Source: Prevotellaceae bacterium UBA4301 (GTDB taxonomy: Bacteria > Bacteroidota > Bacteroidia > Bacteroidales > Bacteroidaceae). From it: a stretch of 9,430 nt of DNA. Shown piece after piece: positions 1-6,545 of this stretch (position 1 is its first letter; every line of letters begins with the position of its first letter). Below the pieces are notes generated by a model that did not search any database, was not told the origin of the DNA, and saw nothing but the letters and a program-made list of their open reading frames with translations. The translations under genes and the position numbers were made by a program. Where the stretch lies: assembly GCA_002395775.1 (NCBI GenBank), contig DGUV01000059.1:17088-26517 (forward strand), given 5' to 3'.

Positions 1-119
1 TCGAAATGAAGTTTAAAATTGAAACGTAAAATTTTTTTAAATTCTAAATGATAATTCTAAATACAATTTCAAGCGAAGCGCCCCAAATCCCTTTAAATCC
101 TTGATTCGCTCTTCATTTC
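1..119. repeat. AT-rich direct repeat, copy 1
   Basis: This block recurs at 185-321 with about nine in ten bases matching and two short insertions in the second copy. It starts TCGAAATG and ends CTTCATTTC. No gene is visible in 1-315. Confidence 0.85.
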
Positions 120-120
120 A

Positions 121-156
121 CTCCCCTCGCCCTTCGGAGAGGGGTCGGGGGTGAGG
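121..156. repeat. GC-rich palindromic (REP-like) element between the direct repeats
   Basis: CCCCTC (123-128) pairs with GAGGGG (139-144) around an inner CC-TTC-GG, followed by TCGGGGGTGAGG and, on the plus strand, CTTTTTC. Similar CCCTCACCCCCGACCCC words are a familiar intergenic repeat in Bacteroidota. On the minus strand it could act as a barrier after the esterase, though no U-run follows in that direction. Confidence 0.5.
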
Positions 157-184
157 CTTTTTCACTTACTTGGTCGCCTCCGGC

Positions 185-321
185 TCGAAATGTAGTTTAA
201 AATTGAAACATAAAATTTTATTTAAAATTCTAAACGATAATTCTAAATACAATTTCAAGCAAAGCACCCCAAATCCCTTTTAATCCTTTTAAATCCTTGA
301 TTTACTCTTCATTCTTCATTT
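185..321. repeat. AT-rich direct repeat, copy 2, overlapping the esterase stop codon
   Basis: Same sequence as 1-119, with an extra TTTAATCCTT-like unit near 285 and a doubled ATTCTTC near 311. Its last bases CTTCATTTC contain the esterase TGA (316-318, minus strand), so the repeat boundary coincides with the gene end. Confidence 0.85.
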
Positions 322-1485
322 CGGCAACGCCTTCCACAAATTCGGCAGAAATCTGAAGTAGAGCAGATGGCGCCAAGTCACAAGGTCATGTGCTCCCCCA
401 CCACCCACATAGTAGTCGTGCTTCACACCTAACTTCTCCAACTGCTCGTGCAGACGTTCGTGTCGCGCCATGAAACCAGTTTCGTAGGTGCCACCACCGA
501 TGAAGAGGTAGTCGATGCGGTCATTCACGTCGGGTTCGTTCACTACAGGAGTTTCCGACAATTCGATGGCGGCAGAGAGAATACCCAACGAACCAAACAC
601 ATCCAAATTTCGCAAACCTACATACTGAGTCATACGTCCCCCCATCGACAGTCCGCTCAACGCCCTTGCGTGCTTGTCCTTGATAACGCTGTAATGCGAC
701 TCCACAAATGGGATGACGCACTCCTTTAGTTCGCGCTCCACCAAAGGGAACGCTAGTTCTGTGTGCTGAGGATGGCTGCGTGTCACCATCTGGTCGTTAG
801 GGAAGCACACTATCATTTCACGAGCCTTTCCTTCCGCAATCGCATTGTCGAGAATGAAATTCGCCCGTCCGTGCATCACCCATGTTTCGGTCAGGTCACC
901 CGAACCGCCCATCAGGTACAGCACAGGATACTTTTTCATTGGGTTGTAGTTGGCAGGTGTATAGACCATCATGTCGCGCAAACCATGCGTCACCTCCGAA
1001 TAATAGTAATGCGTGGTAATGCTTCCATGAGGCACGTCAGGCTTCGGGTCATACCATGCAGGCTCGTCCCCATGCACGAAGAGCATACTGAAAGAAGGCA
1101 TGGCGGCATGGCCTGTGAATTCATTGTTGGCATCGATATTCTGCACCCCATCGATGATGATGTAATAAAGATAGATTTCGGGGCGCAACGGACCCAGTTC
1201 CAAGGTCCACACACCATCGTCGCCCTTGCTGAAATCCACCCGTTTGCGTGCTTCCTGTCCCACAAACATGGAGCCAGTCAGTTGCACGCTCTTCGCTTGT
1301 GGGGCTTTCACTCGGAACACGACCGTGTGGTCGTCACTCACCTCTGGCGAGAGTACCTGCGTGCTAAAAGGAAGAATGTTGTCGGTGTTGCGCTGTGGGT
1401 CAAACTGGATATTGACCCGAGATTGTTGCCCAAAGGCAGGCACCGCTGCCAACAGGAGCAATGCCATGAGTAAATGCTTTTTCAT
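316..1485 (-). CDS. Secreted carbohydrate esterase, CE1/esterase D-like alpha/beta-hydrolase with N-terminal E-set domain
   Basis: The 389-residue product has a clear signal peptide (Met1 to about Gly19, AVPAFG before Gln), an N-terminal Ig-like E-set (CBM48-like) domain at about 45-140 and an esterase D-type alpha/beta-hydrolase domain at about 155-385. The nucleophile elbow GLSMGG puts the catalytic serine at Ser280; His366 in GGAHDLVTWR is the expected histidine; the acid residue is uncertain (Glu335 is one candidate). LYLMGGSGD, HGRANFILDNAIAEGK and CFPND are the usual blocks of this group, whose studied members remove acetyl or feruloyl groups from plant polysaccharides. It has no sorting-type tail, so it is probably periplasmic, unlike the two glycosidases. 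The ATG at 1485 follows an A/T-rich leader. It is 1.66 kb from the rhamnosidase with terminators between, so it is likely a separate unit acting in the same pathway. Family certain; ester bond unknown. Confidence 0.9.
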   Translation of the reverse strand: MKKHLLMALLLLAAVPAFGQQSRVNIQFDPQRNTDNILPFSTQVLSPEVSDDHTVVFRVKAPQAKSVQLTGSMFVGQEARKRVDFSKGDDGVWTLELGPLRPEIYLYYIIIDGVQNIDANNEFTGHAAMPSFSMLFVHGDEPAWYDPKPDVPHGSITTHYYYSEVTHGLRDMMVYTPANYNPMKKYPVLYLMGGSGDLTETWVMHGRANFILDNAIAEGKAREMIVCFPNDQMVTRSHPQHTELAFPLVERELKECVIPFVESHYSVIKDKHARALSGLSMGGRMTQYVGLRNLDVFGSLGILSAAIELSETPVVNEPDVNDRIDYLFIGGGTYETGFMARHERLHEQLEKLGVKHDYYVGGGGAHDLVTWRHLLYFRFLPNLWKALPK

Positions 1486-1577
1486 AAGGATAGTTTTTCT
1501 AAATAATTAAGTATAGTTTACTTACGTTTTCGAGATGTTTTGCTCGTCATCGAAGGAGTGTTTAGAGCATGCGTTGG

Positions 1578-1585
1578 CAAATATA
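1578..1585 (-). promoter_or_regulatory. Probable -7 element of the esterase promoter (TATATTTG)
   Basis: On the minus strand this reads TATATTTG, an exact fit to the Bacteroidota -7 consensus TAnnTTTG, about 92 bases before the esterase ATG. It would give a leader of roughly 85 bases. No good TTTG lies 19-21 bases upstream (the nearest TTG is only 12 away), so the -33 half is weak or activator-assisted. Confidence 0.45.
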
Positions 1586-1671
1586 CACAAAAAGTCTCAA
1601 TTGATAAGCATGTTGAATAAAAAATGTCTTTGTATAGAAATCTGGAAATAATTTGTTCTAAATGTTATTAA

Positions 1672-1704
1672 GGGGTCATTTTTATTTCGTTAAAGGGGTC
1701 AAAT
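1672..1704. repeat. Paired G-tract repeat, copy A
   Basis: GGGGTCA occurs twice, 23 bases apart (1672 and 1695), joined by an A/T-rich stretch containing ATTTCGTTAAA. Copy B at 1906-1938 has the same spacing and orientation. Confidence 0.5.
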
Positions 1705-1854
1705 GCACTCAAATATAATGGAATATTTTTGTTTATTTGATGTGTCTTTCATCTTTTTTTGCTTAAGAGTCGAAAAGAATCCACAAATTATAATGGGAAG
1801 AAGTGTATTTTCATCCCTAACCATATTAATCAAGGTGCTCATCTTTGACAACAT

Positions 1855-1895
1855 GAAAAACAAACCCACTGTTTCTCTAGCAAAGGACAGTGGGT
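1855..1895 (-). terminator. Second minus-strand hairpin with U-run, possible terminator
   Basis: A perfect 9-bp inverted repeat (ACCCACTGT 1864-1872, ACAGTGGGT 1887-1895) with a 14-base loop is followed on the minus strand by TTGTTTTTC. No supported gene lies between it and the terminator at 2091-2130, so it either backs that one up or ends an unseen short RNA. The large loop lowers confidence. Confidence 0.4.
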
Positions 1896-1905
1896 CATTT
1901 GTTCA

Positions 1906-1938
1906 GGGGGCATTATATTTTCGCTATAGGGGGTCAAA
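1906..1938. repeat. Paired G-tract repeat, copy B
   Basis: GGGGGCA at 1906 and GGGGGTCA at 1929 are again 23 bases apart with ATTTTCGCTATA between, and both copies end in TCAAAT. A third related word, TGGGTCATTT, lies at 1891-1900, on the arm of the hairpin at 1864-1895. Confidence 0.5.
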
Positions 1939-2090
1939 TATGTTCGGCTTTCGAGGCTGTTTTTGATATGATACAGACTTCCGTAGTTCTTAGTTTTCAA
2001 CTCCAAAGGACCACTTCATCATCGATATATATCTATCTTAGAAACAGAAATTTCAGGAATAGTTTTTGGATTAAAAAATGTAACTTCACC

Positions 2091-2130
2091 AACAAAAAAA
2101 ACAAAGCGACCCACAACCATTGTGAGCCGC
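2091..2130 (-). terminator. Intrinsic terminator closing the two-peptide unit
   Basis: On the minus strand GCGGCTCACAA, a TGG loop and TTGTGGGTCGC (2130-2106) pair in 9 of 11 positions, followed directly by TTTGTTTTTTTTG. This is a textbook stem plus U-run, 24 bases after the small ORF 2 stop. Confidence 0.75.
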
Positions 2131-2154
2131 CCCTTTAATGATGTATGAATAAGA

Positions 2155-2259
2155 TCAACATTGTACTTTGCGAGCTTGTAGGAATTCGTGCTTTGATTCA
2201 ATCATACAAGCGAAGTGGATTGCTAAAAATCCTGATATTGCGATTACTATTGTTGCCAT
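2155..2259 (-). CDS. Small ORF 2, 34 residues, single hydrophobic segment, unrecognised
   Basis: I do not recognise this peptide. Residues 1-19 (MATIVIAISGFLAIHFACM) are hydrophobic enough for one short membrane segment. The rest is charged (ESKHEFLQARKVQC) and ends in Cys before TGA. The ATG is preceded by an A/T-rich stretch (TTTAAAACTTCACATATT). The stop is 24 bases from the terminator hairpin, a natural spacing for the last gene of a unit. With ORF 1 it would be a two-peptide operon from one promoter. A small inner-membrane protein is the simplest reading. Codon evidence is too short to prove translation. Confidence 0.4.
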   Translation of the reverse strand: MATIVIAISGFLAIHFACMIESKHEFLQARKVQC

Positions 2260-2322
2260 AATATGTGAAGTTTTAAATTTTTAATAATCTGTTTTTGTTT
2301 GAAAATGGTGAAGTTCCAGGGC

Positions 2323-2436
2323 TTATGATCTCACTTGTACCATTTGGAGCTGTGGGACACATCCTGATGGAATCATCAAATTTGACATTTCCATATTCTT
2401 CAACCACTTTGCGATGAAATTCTTAATTGTATTCAT
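2323..2436 (-). CDS. Small ORF 1, 37 residues, unrecognised
   Basis: I do not recognise this peptide. It begins MNTIKNFIAKWLKNMEMSN, a stretch that would form a cationic amphipathic helix, followed by a short uncharged part with one Cys (IPSGCVPQL) and an RS end. The ATG follows an A-rich leader (AAACAAAAAAAGAAT) of the kind used for Bacteroidota initiation, just after a well-formed promoter; the same frame extends upstream only through that promoter, so the longer version is unlikely. A second small ORF starts 63 bases after its stop, and an intrinsic terminator closes the pair. Membrane-active peptide, toxin-like peptide, leader peptide or chance ORF within an RNA gene are all possible. No function is claimed. 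Confidence 0.45.
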   Translation of the reverse strand: MNTIKNFIAKWLKNMEMSNLMIPSGCVPQLQMVQVRS

Positions 2437-2474
2437 ATTCTTTTTTTGTTTATATTCTGTTTTGTTTGACGCTG

Positions 2475-2506
2475 CAAAGTTATGGCGAGAATTGGAAGTA
2501 GTCAAT
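2475..2506 (-). promoter_or_regulatory. Bacteroidota-type promoter of the two-peptide unit
   Basis: On the minus strand ATTG (2506-2503), a 20-base spacer and TAACTTTG (2482-2475) fit the -33 TTTG / -7 TAnnTTTG pattern of the Bacteroidota housekeeping sigma factor, with ideal spacing. Transcription would start near 2468 and give a leader of about 30 A-rich bases before the ATG at 2436. It lies inside the non-coding upstream extension of the small ORF, which supports the ATG rather than an earlier TTG as start. Confidence 0.65.
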
Positions 2507-2531
2507 AAATAATCGTGTTTTTCATTTCGTT

Positions 2532-2592
2532 TGTTGCGACAACACCCCTTGTTTGCGACAAACCTCACAAACACCACCTGAATCTGTCGCAA
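2532..2592. promoter_or_regulatory. Three TTG-cga-CAA dyads upstream of the two-peptide promoter
   Basis: TGTTG-cga-CAACA (2532-2544) and GTTTG-cga-CAAAC (2551-2563) are perfect 5-bp dyads around the same CGA centre, 19 bases apart. A weaker, oppositely oriented copy (CTG-tcg-CAA, 2584-2592) lies 31 bases further. They sit just upstream of the -33 box, where an activator or repressor could bind. No regulator gene is visible in the window. Confidence 0.4.
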
Positions 2593-2945
2593 TAGTCATC
2601 TTTTTATGGCTCAAATCAACGTGTTTATGGTGCCATAAAATAAAGACTGGATTTAAACGTTATATGTCTGTAGGAGGTATTTAAAATCTCCTTATATGTG
2701 CTGTATGAAGAGATGAATGCATAATATTTTCGGGTATTTGGAAATGAATAGTATGAGACCTGTGTTTGCCGCCAGATTCTTTCAGCCCCCCCCCTCACGA
2801 CGGACACCCTTGCTCTTTGCTATGTGATTCCCGCTATTTGGAATTCGTCATCAATACCGTTTATCGTCACTACGTCCTCAACTACATCGAAGAGAATGAT
2901 ATTGTTCTTCTCCCCCTCGATAATAGTATGACCGCCCCCATGAAA
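2593..2945. other. Non-coding stretch between hairpin and operator-like dyads, possible gene remnant
   Basis: No gene is supported. A minus-strand frame without a start codon (2820-2978) would encode a 52-residue fragment containing NNIILFDVVEDVVTINGIDD before TAG; it could be a decayed gene end or chance. A run of nine C lies at 2786-2794. Confidence 0.3.
2624..2639. promoter_or_regulatory. Short palindrome TTTATGG-tg-CCATAAA, possible operator
   Basis: The 7-bp arms are perfect. An extra TTTTATGG at 2602-2609 repeats the left arm. It lies 120 bases upstream of the -33 box of the small unit. A/T-rich sequence makes chance dyads likely, so this is weak. Confidence 0.2.
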
Positions 2946-2980
2946 GAGAGCCTCCCTGTCATCGCGACAAGGGGGCTCTC
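2946..2980. terminator. Strong 15-bp hairpin after the rhamnosidase, possible operon terminator
   Basis: On the minus strand GAGAGCCCCCTTGTC, a 5-base loop and GACAGGGAGGCTCTC pair with one mismatch, about 160 bases after the rhamnosidase stop. The following minus-strand bases are only TTTC; on the plus strand ACCTATTTTATT follows. It may terminate in either direction or act as an RNA 3'-end stabiliser. Confidence 0.4.
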
Positions 2981-3000
2981 ACCTATTTTATTCCCAAACT

Positions 3001-3137
3001 CAACTTTCGCAAGCTCCGTTTCGTTCGGTTTTACGGTTTTACGGTTATGCGGTTTTATGGTAACTAAGCCGCACAACCGTTCAGCGAAGCGACCGAATGA
3101 CCGCATAACCGCTCAAGTTGAGCACTTGCGAAACTTG
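3001..3137. repeat. Mosaic block of short inverted and direct repeats next to the rhamnosidase stop
   Basis: CGGTTATGCGGT (3042-3053) has a perfect inverted partner ACCGCATAACCG (3100-3111). CAACTTTCGCAAG (3001-3013) pairs with CTTGCGAAACTTG (3125-3137) with one mismatch. CGGTTTTACGGTTTTACGG is itself a short tandem. The pairs are not all nested, so this is not one simple stem. It resembles extragenic palindromic repeats scattered in Bacteroidota genomes. Confidence 0.6.
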
Positions 3138-3142
3138 TATAT

Positions 3143-3274
3143 CTATCTTCTGTAATACTTCATCACCATGCTGCCCTGCTTGACGATGTAGAAGCCGCTC
3201 TGCAATGCCGTCACATCGTGCCCCACAGGATAGCCTAAAAGGCTGTAGATGGACGAGGGGGAGGAGATGTAGCG
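3143..3274 (-). other. C-terminal sorting-type tail of the rhamnosidase (putative T9SS type A domain)
   Basis: The tail has IYSLLGYPVG, then SGFYIVKQGSMVMKYYRR, closely parallel to the fucosidase tail. About 39 bases (3160-3198 against 6561-6599) differ at only a handful of positions, suggesting shared recent ancestry or strong constraint. Confidence 0.55.
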
Positions 3275-6200
3275 AGACAGTGGCTTGATGCTCGTCTGCC
3301 CATTCTCCACACGGAAGGTGTAGTCGCCACAGCCCACCACGAGGGTGACAAGCGAATCGCCCTGCTGGATGCACTCCACGCCAGCGGTCGCTGTGGACAC
3401 GGGGGCATCGCCTTCTTTCAACTGCCCTGCCGAAAGAGGGAGCACGAGGGTTGCCGACGTGTTGGCAGGAATGACAAAGTGGTACTGAGTGCCCTCGTCG
3501 GTGCGTGTATATTCGGAAAGAATCTCTCCGTAGAGGCTCTTCGTGCGAGTGTGCATCCGTGTGAGGTCGGCAGGCATCCACGGCTGAATGGTGAAGTGGT
3601 GGAAGCCTGTGCCTTCCGCACCTTCCTGCATCTGTATGCCGCCCAACTGCGAGAAGAACCATTCCTCAATGTGGTTCATCATGCAGTGGTTCTGCGAGTA
3701 TTCCATGTTCCAGAGTTCGGGTGTGGTGGTGCAGCCCTGCGTGACCCAGTAGCCGTAAGAGGGGTAGTCGGTCTGATTCGCCATCTGATACACCACGTCG
3801 TTGTAGCCATACTTCGCCAGCGACATGAGCACAGGCTTCAGAGCGATTTCGCCCGTCTTGATTTTGTAGTTTGCACTGCGGACACTCTCAGCCAGTTTGG
3901 CTGCCACCGCCGCCTCGTTCTCTGCATCGACCAGCCCATAGTAGAGCGGCATCCCGTAGTCGCCTTGATTGCCATAGTCGTACACGCCTGTCGTGGGGTT
4001 GTAGAAACGCTTGTTGAAGGCGGTCTTCACCCTCGCTGCCGTCTGGGCAAAGGCATCCGCATCCTCTTCGTGTCCCAACTCTGCCGCCATTTCGCTCATG
4101 GCACGGAGGAGGAAGTAGTAGGAGGTGGTGATGGTGAACTCGGCAGGAATCTGATGTGCCAAGCCCGACGAACCTTGCCCCCAGTCGGAGAGGGCACTGT
4201 AGGAAGCCCCTGGCATGATGTAGTCCTTCGTCATGCCTGTGTAGTAGTTGATGAGCCGCTTCATCCCGTCATAGTATTGGGTCATGAGCCGCTTGTCGCC
4301 ATACATCTTCCAGTTTCTGTAGGGGACGAAGATGGCAGACCCGCCCCAGTTGGGGTCGTCGTCCCAGTCGCCATGATAGTGCGGCACGGTGGAGGGCACC
4401 TTTCCCGTCGCATACTGGGCATCGAAGCAGTCCTGCACCGTCTTGCTCCAGAATGCCGTCATGTCATAATTGTAGCCAATCGAGTAGTACAATTCGTTGG
4501 GCACATCCAGCCACCCCAGTTTCTCGCGGTGGGGGCAGTCGGTGAAGGCATTGTAGATTTGCGACTGGATGCCGTCGCGACAGATGGTGTGGATGTCGTT
4601 GAGGAGCGTGTTGCTCGTCACGAACTCGCCTGTCTGCTCCACCTCCGCACGCATCCGCATGGCGGTGAACTGCTCGGGCTGGGGAGCCTCGGTGAGTCCC
4701 AGCACTTGCAGATAGCGAGTGCCGTGATACATGAACTCGGGGCCCCACTGCTCTTCTGCATCGCCGCCCCTGAACGTGTAGGTGTCGTAGATGTCGTAGG
4801 GGTAGGAGTTGAATGCCTCCTGCTTGATGATGCCACGCTGCGTCAGTTGATGCCCCGTCCGGAGCGTGATGACCTGCCCTCTTTCCCCTCGGAGGGAGAA
4901 GCGGAACGTGCCGGCGAAGTTCTTGCCGAAGTCAACGAGGTATGCCTGCTGACCGCCCACGGTGACAGGCGTGACACTCACCGCCTTCCACTCTTCCACC
5001 ACACGCACGGGCTCGTAGGAGCGTGACTTCAACACGCCCACCGCCCCACTCGACTGTCCGCACTTGAACTGCGGCTGCTCCACCACGGCGACAGCTTTCC
5101 AACCGCCGAAATCGTACTCGGGGCTGTCGATGCCAGGGAGTTCCTGCGTGGCATCATAGTCCTCGCCACCCCACCAGTTGGAGCCAGTGGTGGGCGAAGA
5201 ATGCGTCAGCCAGGAGCCATCCGTCAGCACCTTCTCCGTCGTTCCGTCGGCATATTCAATAGCGAGTTCCGCCCTCAGGCACACATCGCCCTGATTGCTG
5301 ATTTCCTTGCAGTAACGTTCTCCCAAGCCGCCGCCTGCTCCCACCTTCGCCACATTGAAGATGCCGCCAGCCACCTGAGCGATGAGCGTGTTGCGGCCTT
5401 GCCTCAGCAGCGAGGTCACATCGTAGGTGCTGTACTGCACCGTCTTCACGAACTCCGATTCGCCAGGTTCGAGCCTGTTCGCCGTGACGGGGGTTCCGTT
5501 CATCTTCATGGTGAACACCCCGAGTGCTGTGGCATAGAGCCGAGCACGCTTCACCTCCTTCGAGAGAGCGAAGCAGATGCCGTAGTAAGGCACGGCTGCG
5601 GAGGCTGTCGCATAAGCAGGAGCCGCCATGTCGGTGGCTTCGTACTGCACGGTGTAGTTCTCTTTGTCCACCGACGACTGCACCGTGAACGAAGCGGGGA
5701 AGTTGGCAGCCTTACCCGCTCCATCTTTCGAGCAGAGGTCTTGGCGAGGATAAAGCACCATCCTATCGACCGTCTGCTCCGAACCCAAGTCGATGTCGAG
5801 ATAGACGTGGCGGTTAGCACTGTTGGCGGAATGCGTGGTGAAGCCATAGTGGGAAGTGGTCAGGCTCCCATCGTTGATGTACTTGATGCTCCAATAGTTT
5901 GCTACCTCATAAGTGTCGCTGGCGGTGAAAGCAGCATTCCGTGCGATGTTCACCCCACTGCTGTAGATTTCCACCTCTGCCAACTGCACATAGTAGAGAT
6001 TGGGCTCCGTGCTGACAGGAATGCCCAGTTTGGTCACGTCGATTTTCAGATAACGTCCTCGGAAGGGAGCATCAAAAGTGATGACGTGCCATGCCTTGAT
6101 GGTTTCAGCCTCCTTGCCAATCCATTGGGCAGTCCATTCCGAGGCATCCATCAGGGCAGTCTCGAAGGTGGAAGTCGCCTCCCCCGTCTCGCCCTTCGTG

Positions 6201-6520
6201 CCCACAATCCTCACCGTCCACCAGTAGGCAGCACGAGACTGGAGGGGCGTTCCCTCATAGCGGATGCTGCTCTGTGCGGCAGATGGCACCACACCCGACT
6301 GCCACACCACATCGCCCCTCGCATCGGCAACCGTGATTTCATACGACTGCTGCCGAAAGCCTCGCTCGTCGCTCTGTGTCTGCCAACTGAACGTGGGCAC
6401 TTCGTCAATGCCCAACGGCTCCACCAGTCCCGACACTTTCAAAGCCGTCACTCGCACGGAGGCATGGCACCACAGGCACATCAGCCCCATCAGGATATTC
6501 AACAGAAAAAATCGTTTCAT
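3143..6520 (-). CDS. Secreted alpha-L-rhamnosidase, GH78 family, with discoidin-like insert
   Basis: GH78 enzymes are inverting hydrolases that release L-rhamnose from pectic and other glycans or glycosides. Visible parts by residue: signal peptide 1-20 (basic start, long hydrophobic run, cut after CHA); Ig-like N-terminal domain about 22-125, ending in the typical WTAQWIG; discoidin-like insert about 139-300; rhamnosidase N-terminal beta domain about 313-480 (RARLYATALG, MNGTPV, TYDVTSLL); concanavalin-like domain about 500-625; alpha/alpha barrel about 630-980; C-terminal beta domain to about 1075; sorting-type tail 1083-1125. The acid-motif region is DCPHREKLGW (Asp661, Glu666, probable general acid), instead of the commoner DCPQRDERLGW. 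The probable general base is Glu935 in GCTTTPELW. The length suits a GH78 with added domains. The ATG at 6520 lies 25 bases after the fucosidase stop, so co-transcription is likely. The product is expected outside or on the outer membrane, next to the fucosidase. The exact substrate cannot be read from sequence. Confidence 0.93.
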   Translation of the reverse strand: MKRFFLLNILMGLMCLWCHASVRVTALKVSGLVEPLGIDEVPTFSWQTQSDERGFRQQSYEITVADARGDVVWQSGVVPSAAQSSIRYEGTPLQSRAAYWWTVRIVGTKGETGEATSTFETALMDASEWTAQWIGKEAETIKAWHVITFDAPFRGRYLKIDVTKLGIPVSTEPNLYYVQLAEVEIYSSGVNIARNAAFTASDTYEVANYWSIKYINDGSLTTSHYGFTTHSANSANRHVYLDIDLGSEQTVDRMVLYPRQDLCSKDGAGKAANFPASFTVQSSVDKENYTVQYEATDMAAPAYATASAAVPYYGICFALSKEVKRARLYATALGVFTMKMNGTPVTANRLEPGESEFVKTVQYSTYDVTSLLRQGRNTLIAQVAGGIFNVAKVGAGGGLGERYCKEISNQGDVCLRAELAIEYADGTTEKVLTDGSWLTHSSPTTGSNWWGGEDYDATQELPGIDSPEYDFGGWKAVAVVEQPQFKCGQSSGAVGVLKSRSYEPVRVVEEWKAVSVTPVTVGGQQAYLVDFGKNFAGTFRFSLRGERGQVITLRTGHQLTQRGIIKQEAFNSYPYDIYDTYTFRGGDAEEQWGPEFMYHGTRYLQVLGLTEAPQPEQFTAMRMRAEVEQTGEFVTSNTLLNDIHTICRDGIQSQIYNAFTDCPHREKLGWLDVPNELYYSIGYNYDMTAFWSKTVQDCFDAQYATGKVPSTVPHYHGDWDDDPNWGGSAIFVPYRNWKMYGDKRLMTQYYDGMKRLINYYTGMTKDYIMPGASYSALSDWGQGSSGLAHQIPAEFTITTSYYFLLRAMSEMAAELGHEEDADAFAQTAARVKTAFNKRFYNPTTGVYDYGNQGDYGMPLYYGLVDAENEAAVAAKLAESVRSANYKIKTGEIALKPVLMSLAKYGYNDVVYQMANQTDYPSYGYWVTQGCTTTPELWNMEYSQNHCMMNHIEEWFFSQLGGIQMQEGAEGTGFHHFTIQPWMPADLTRMHTRTKSLYGEILSEYTRTDEGTQYHFVIPANTSATLVLPLSAGQLKEGDAPVSTATAGVECIQQGDSLVTLVVGCGDYTFRVENGQTSIKPLSRYISSPSSIYSLLGYPVGHDVTALQSGFYIVKQGSMVMKYYRR
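5621..6106 (-). other. Discoidin (F5/8 type C)-like insert in the rhamnosidase, halves in swapped order
   Basis: Residues about 154-188 carry GRYLKIDVTKLG and VQLAEVEIY, normally the last strands of an F5/8 type C domain. Residues about 191-298 then carry NIARNAAFTAS, INDGS, LDIDLGSEQTVDRMVLYP and FTVQSSVDKENYT, normally the first part. The insert sits between the WIG motif of the N-terminal domain and the RARLYATALG strand of the rhamnosidase. Such domains often bind glycans, so a carbohydrate-binding role is plausible. No metal-site or ligand residues can be assigned. Confidence 0.6.
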
Positions 6521-6545
6521 CTCAGTTCAGGTTTCGTTCATCCAC

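Larger units (their letters stand above)
1486..2090. other. AT-rich stretch between esterase and small-peptide unit, no supported gene
   Basis: It holds the esterase -7 element, the paired G-tract repeats and one hairpin. A minus-strand frame of 51 codons (1699-1854, start MLSKMSTLINMVRDENTLLP) is open but has no promoter or recognisable motif; a plus-strand frame of 87 codons over the same bases is equally unconvincing. Confidence 0.5.

Noticed and set aside
1..321. CRISPR array
   Set aside because: Only two long copies with one unequal GC-rich spacer-like segment; repeat length and number do not fit a CRISPR array.
2019..2201. 60-codon minus-strand frame overlapping small ORF 2
   Set aside because: It reads straight through the strong terminator hairpin and U-run at 2091-2130 and has no leader of its own.
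2437..2592. Upstream extension of small ORF 1 to a TTG at 2592 (89 residues)
   Set aside because: The extension runs through the -7 and -33 boxes and the dyads, and the ATG at 2436 has the expected A-rich leader.
2786..2794. Run of nine C as a phase-variable tract
   Set aside because: It is not in or just upstream of any supported gene or promoter, so there is nothing for slippage to switch.
2766..3155. 129-codon plus-strand frame after the rhamnosidase
   Set aside because: Much of it is the hairpin and inverted-repeat mosaic translated; it begins near a C9 run and overlaps the rhamnosidase end.
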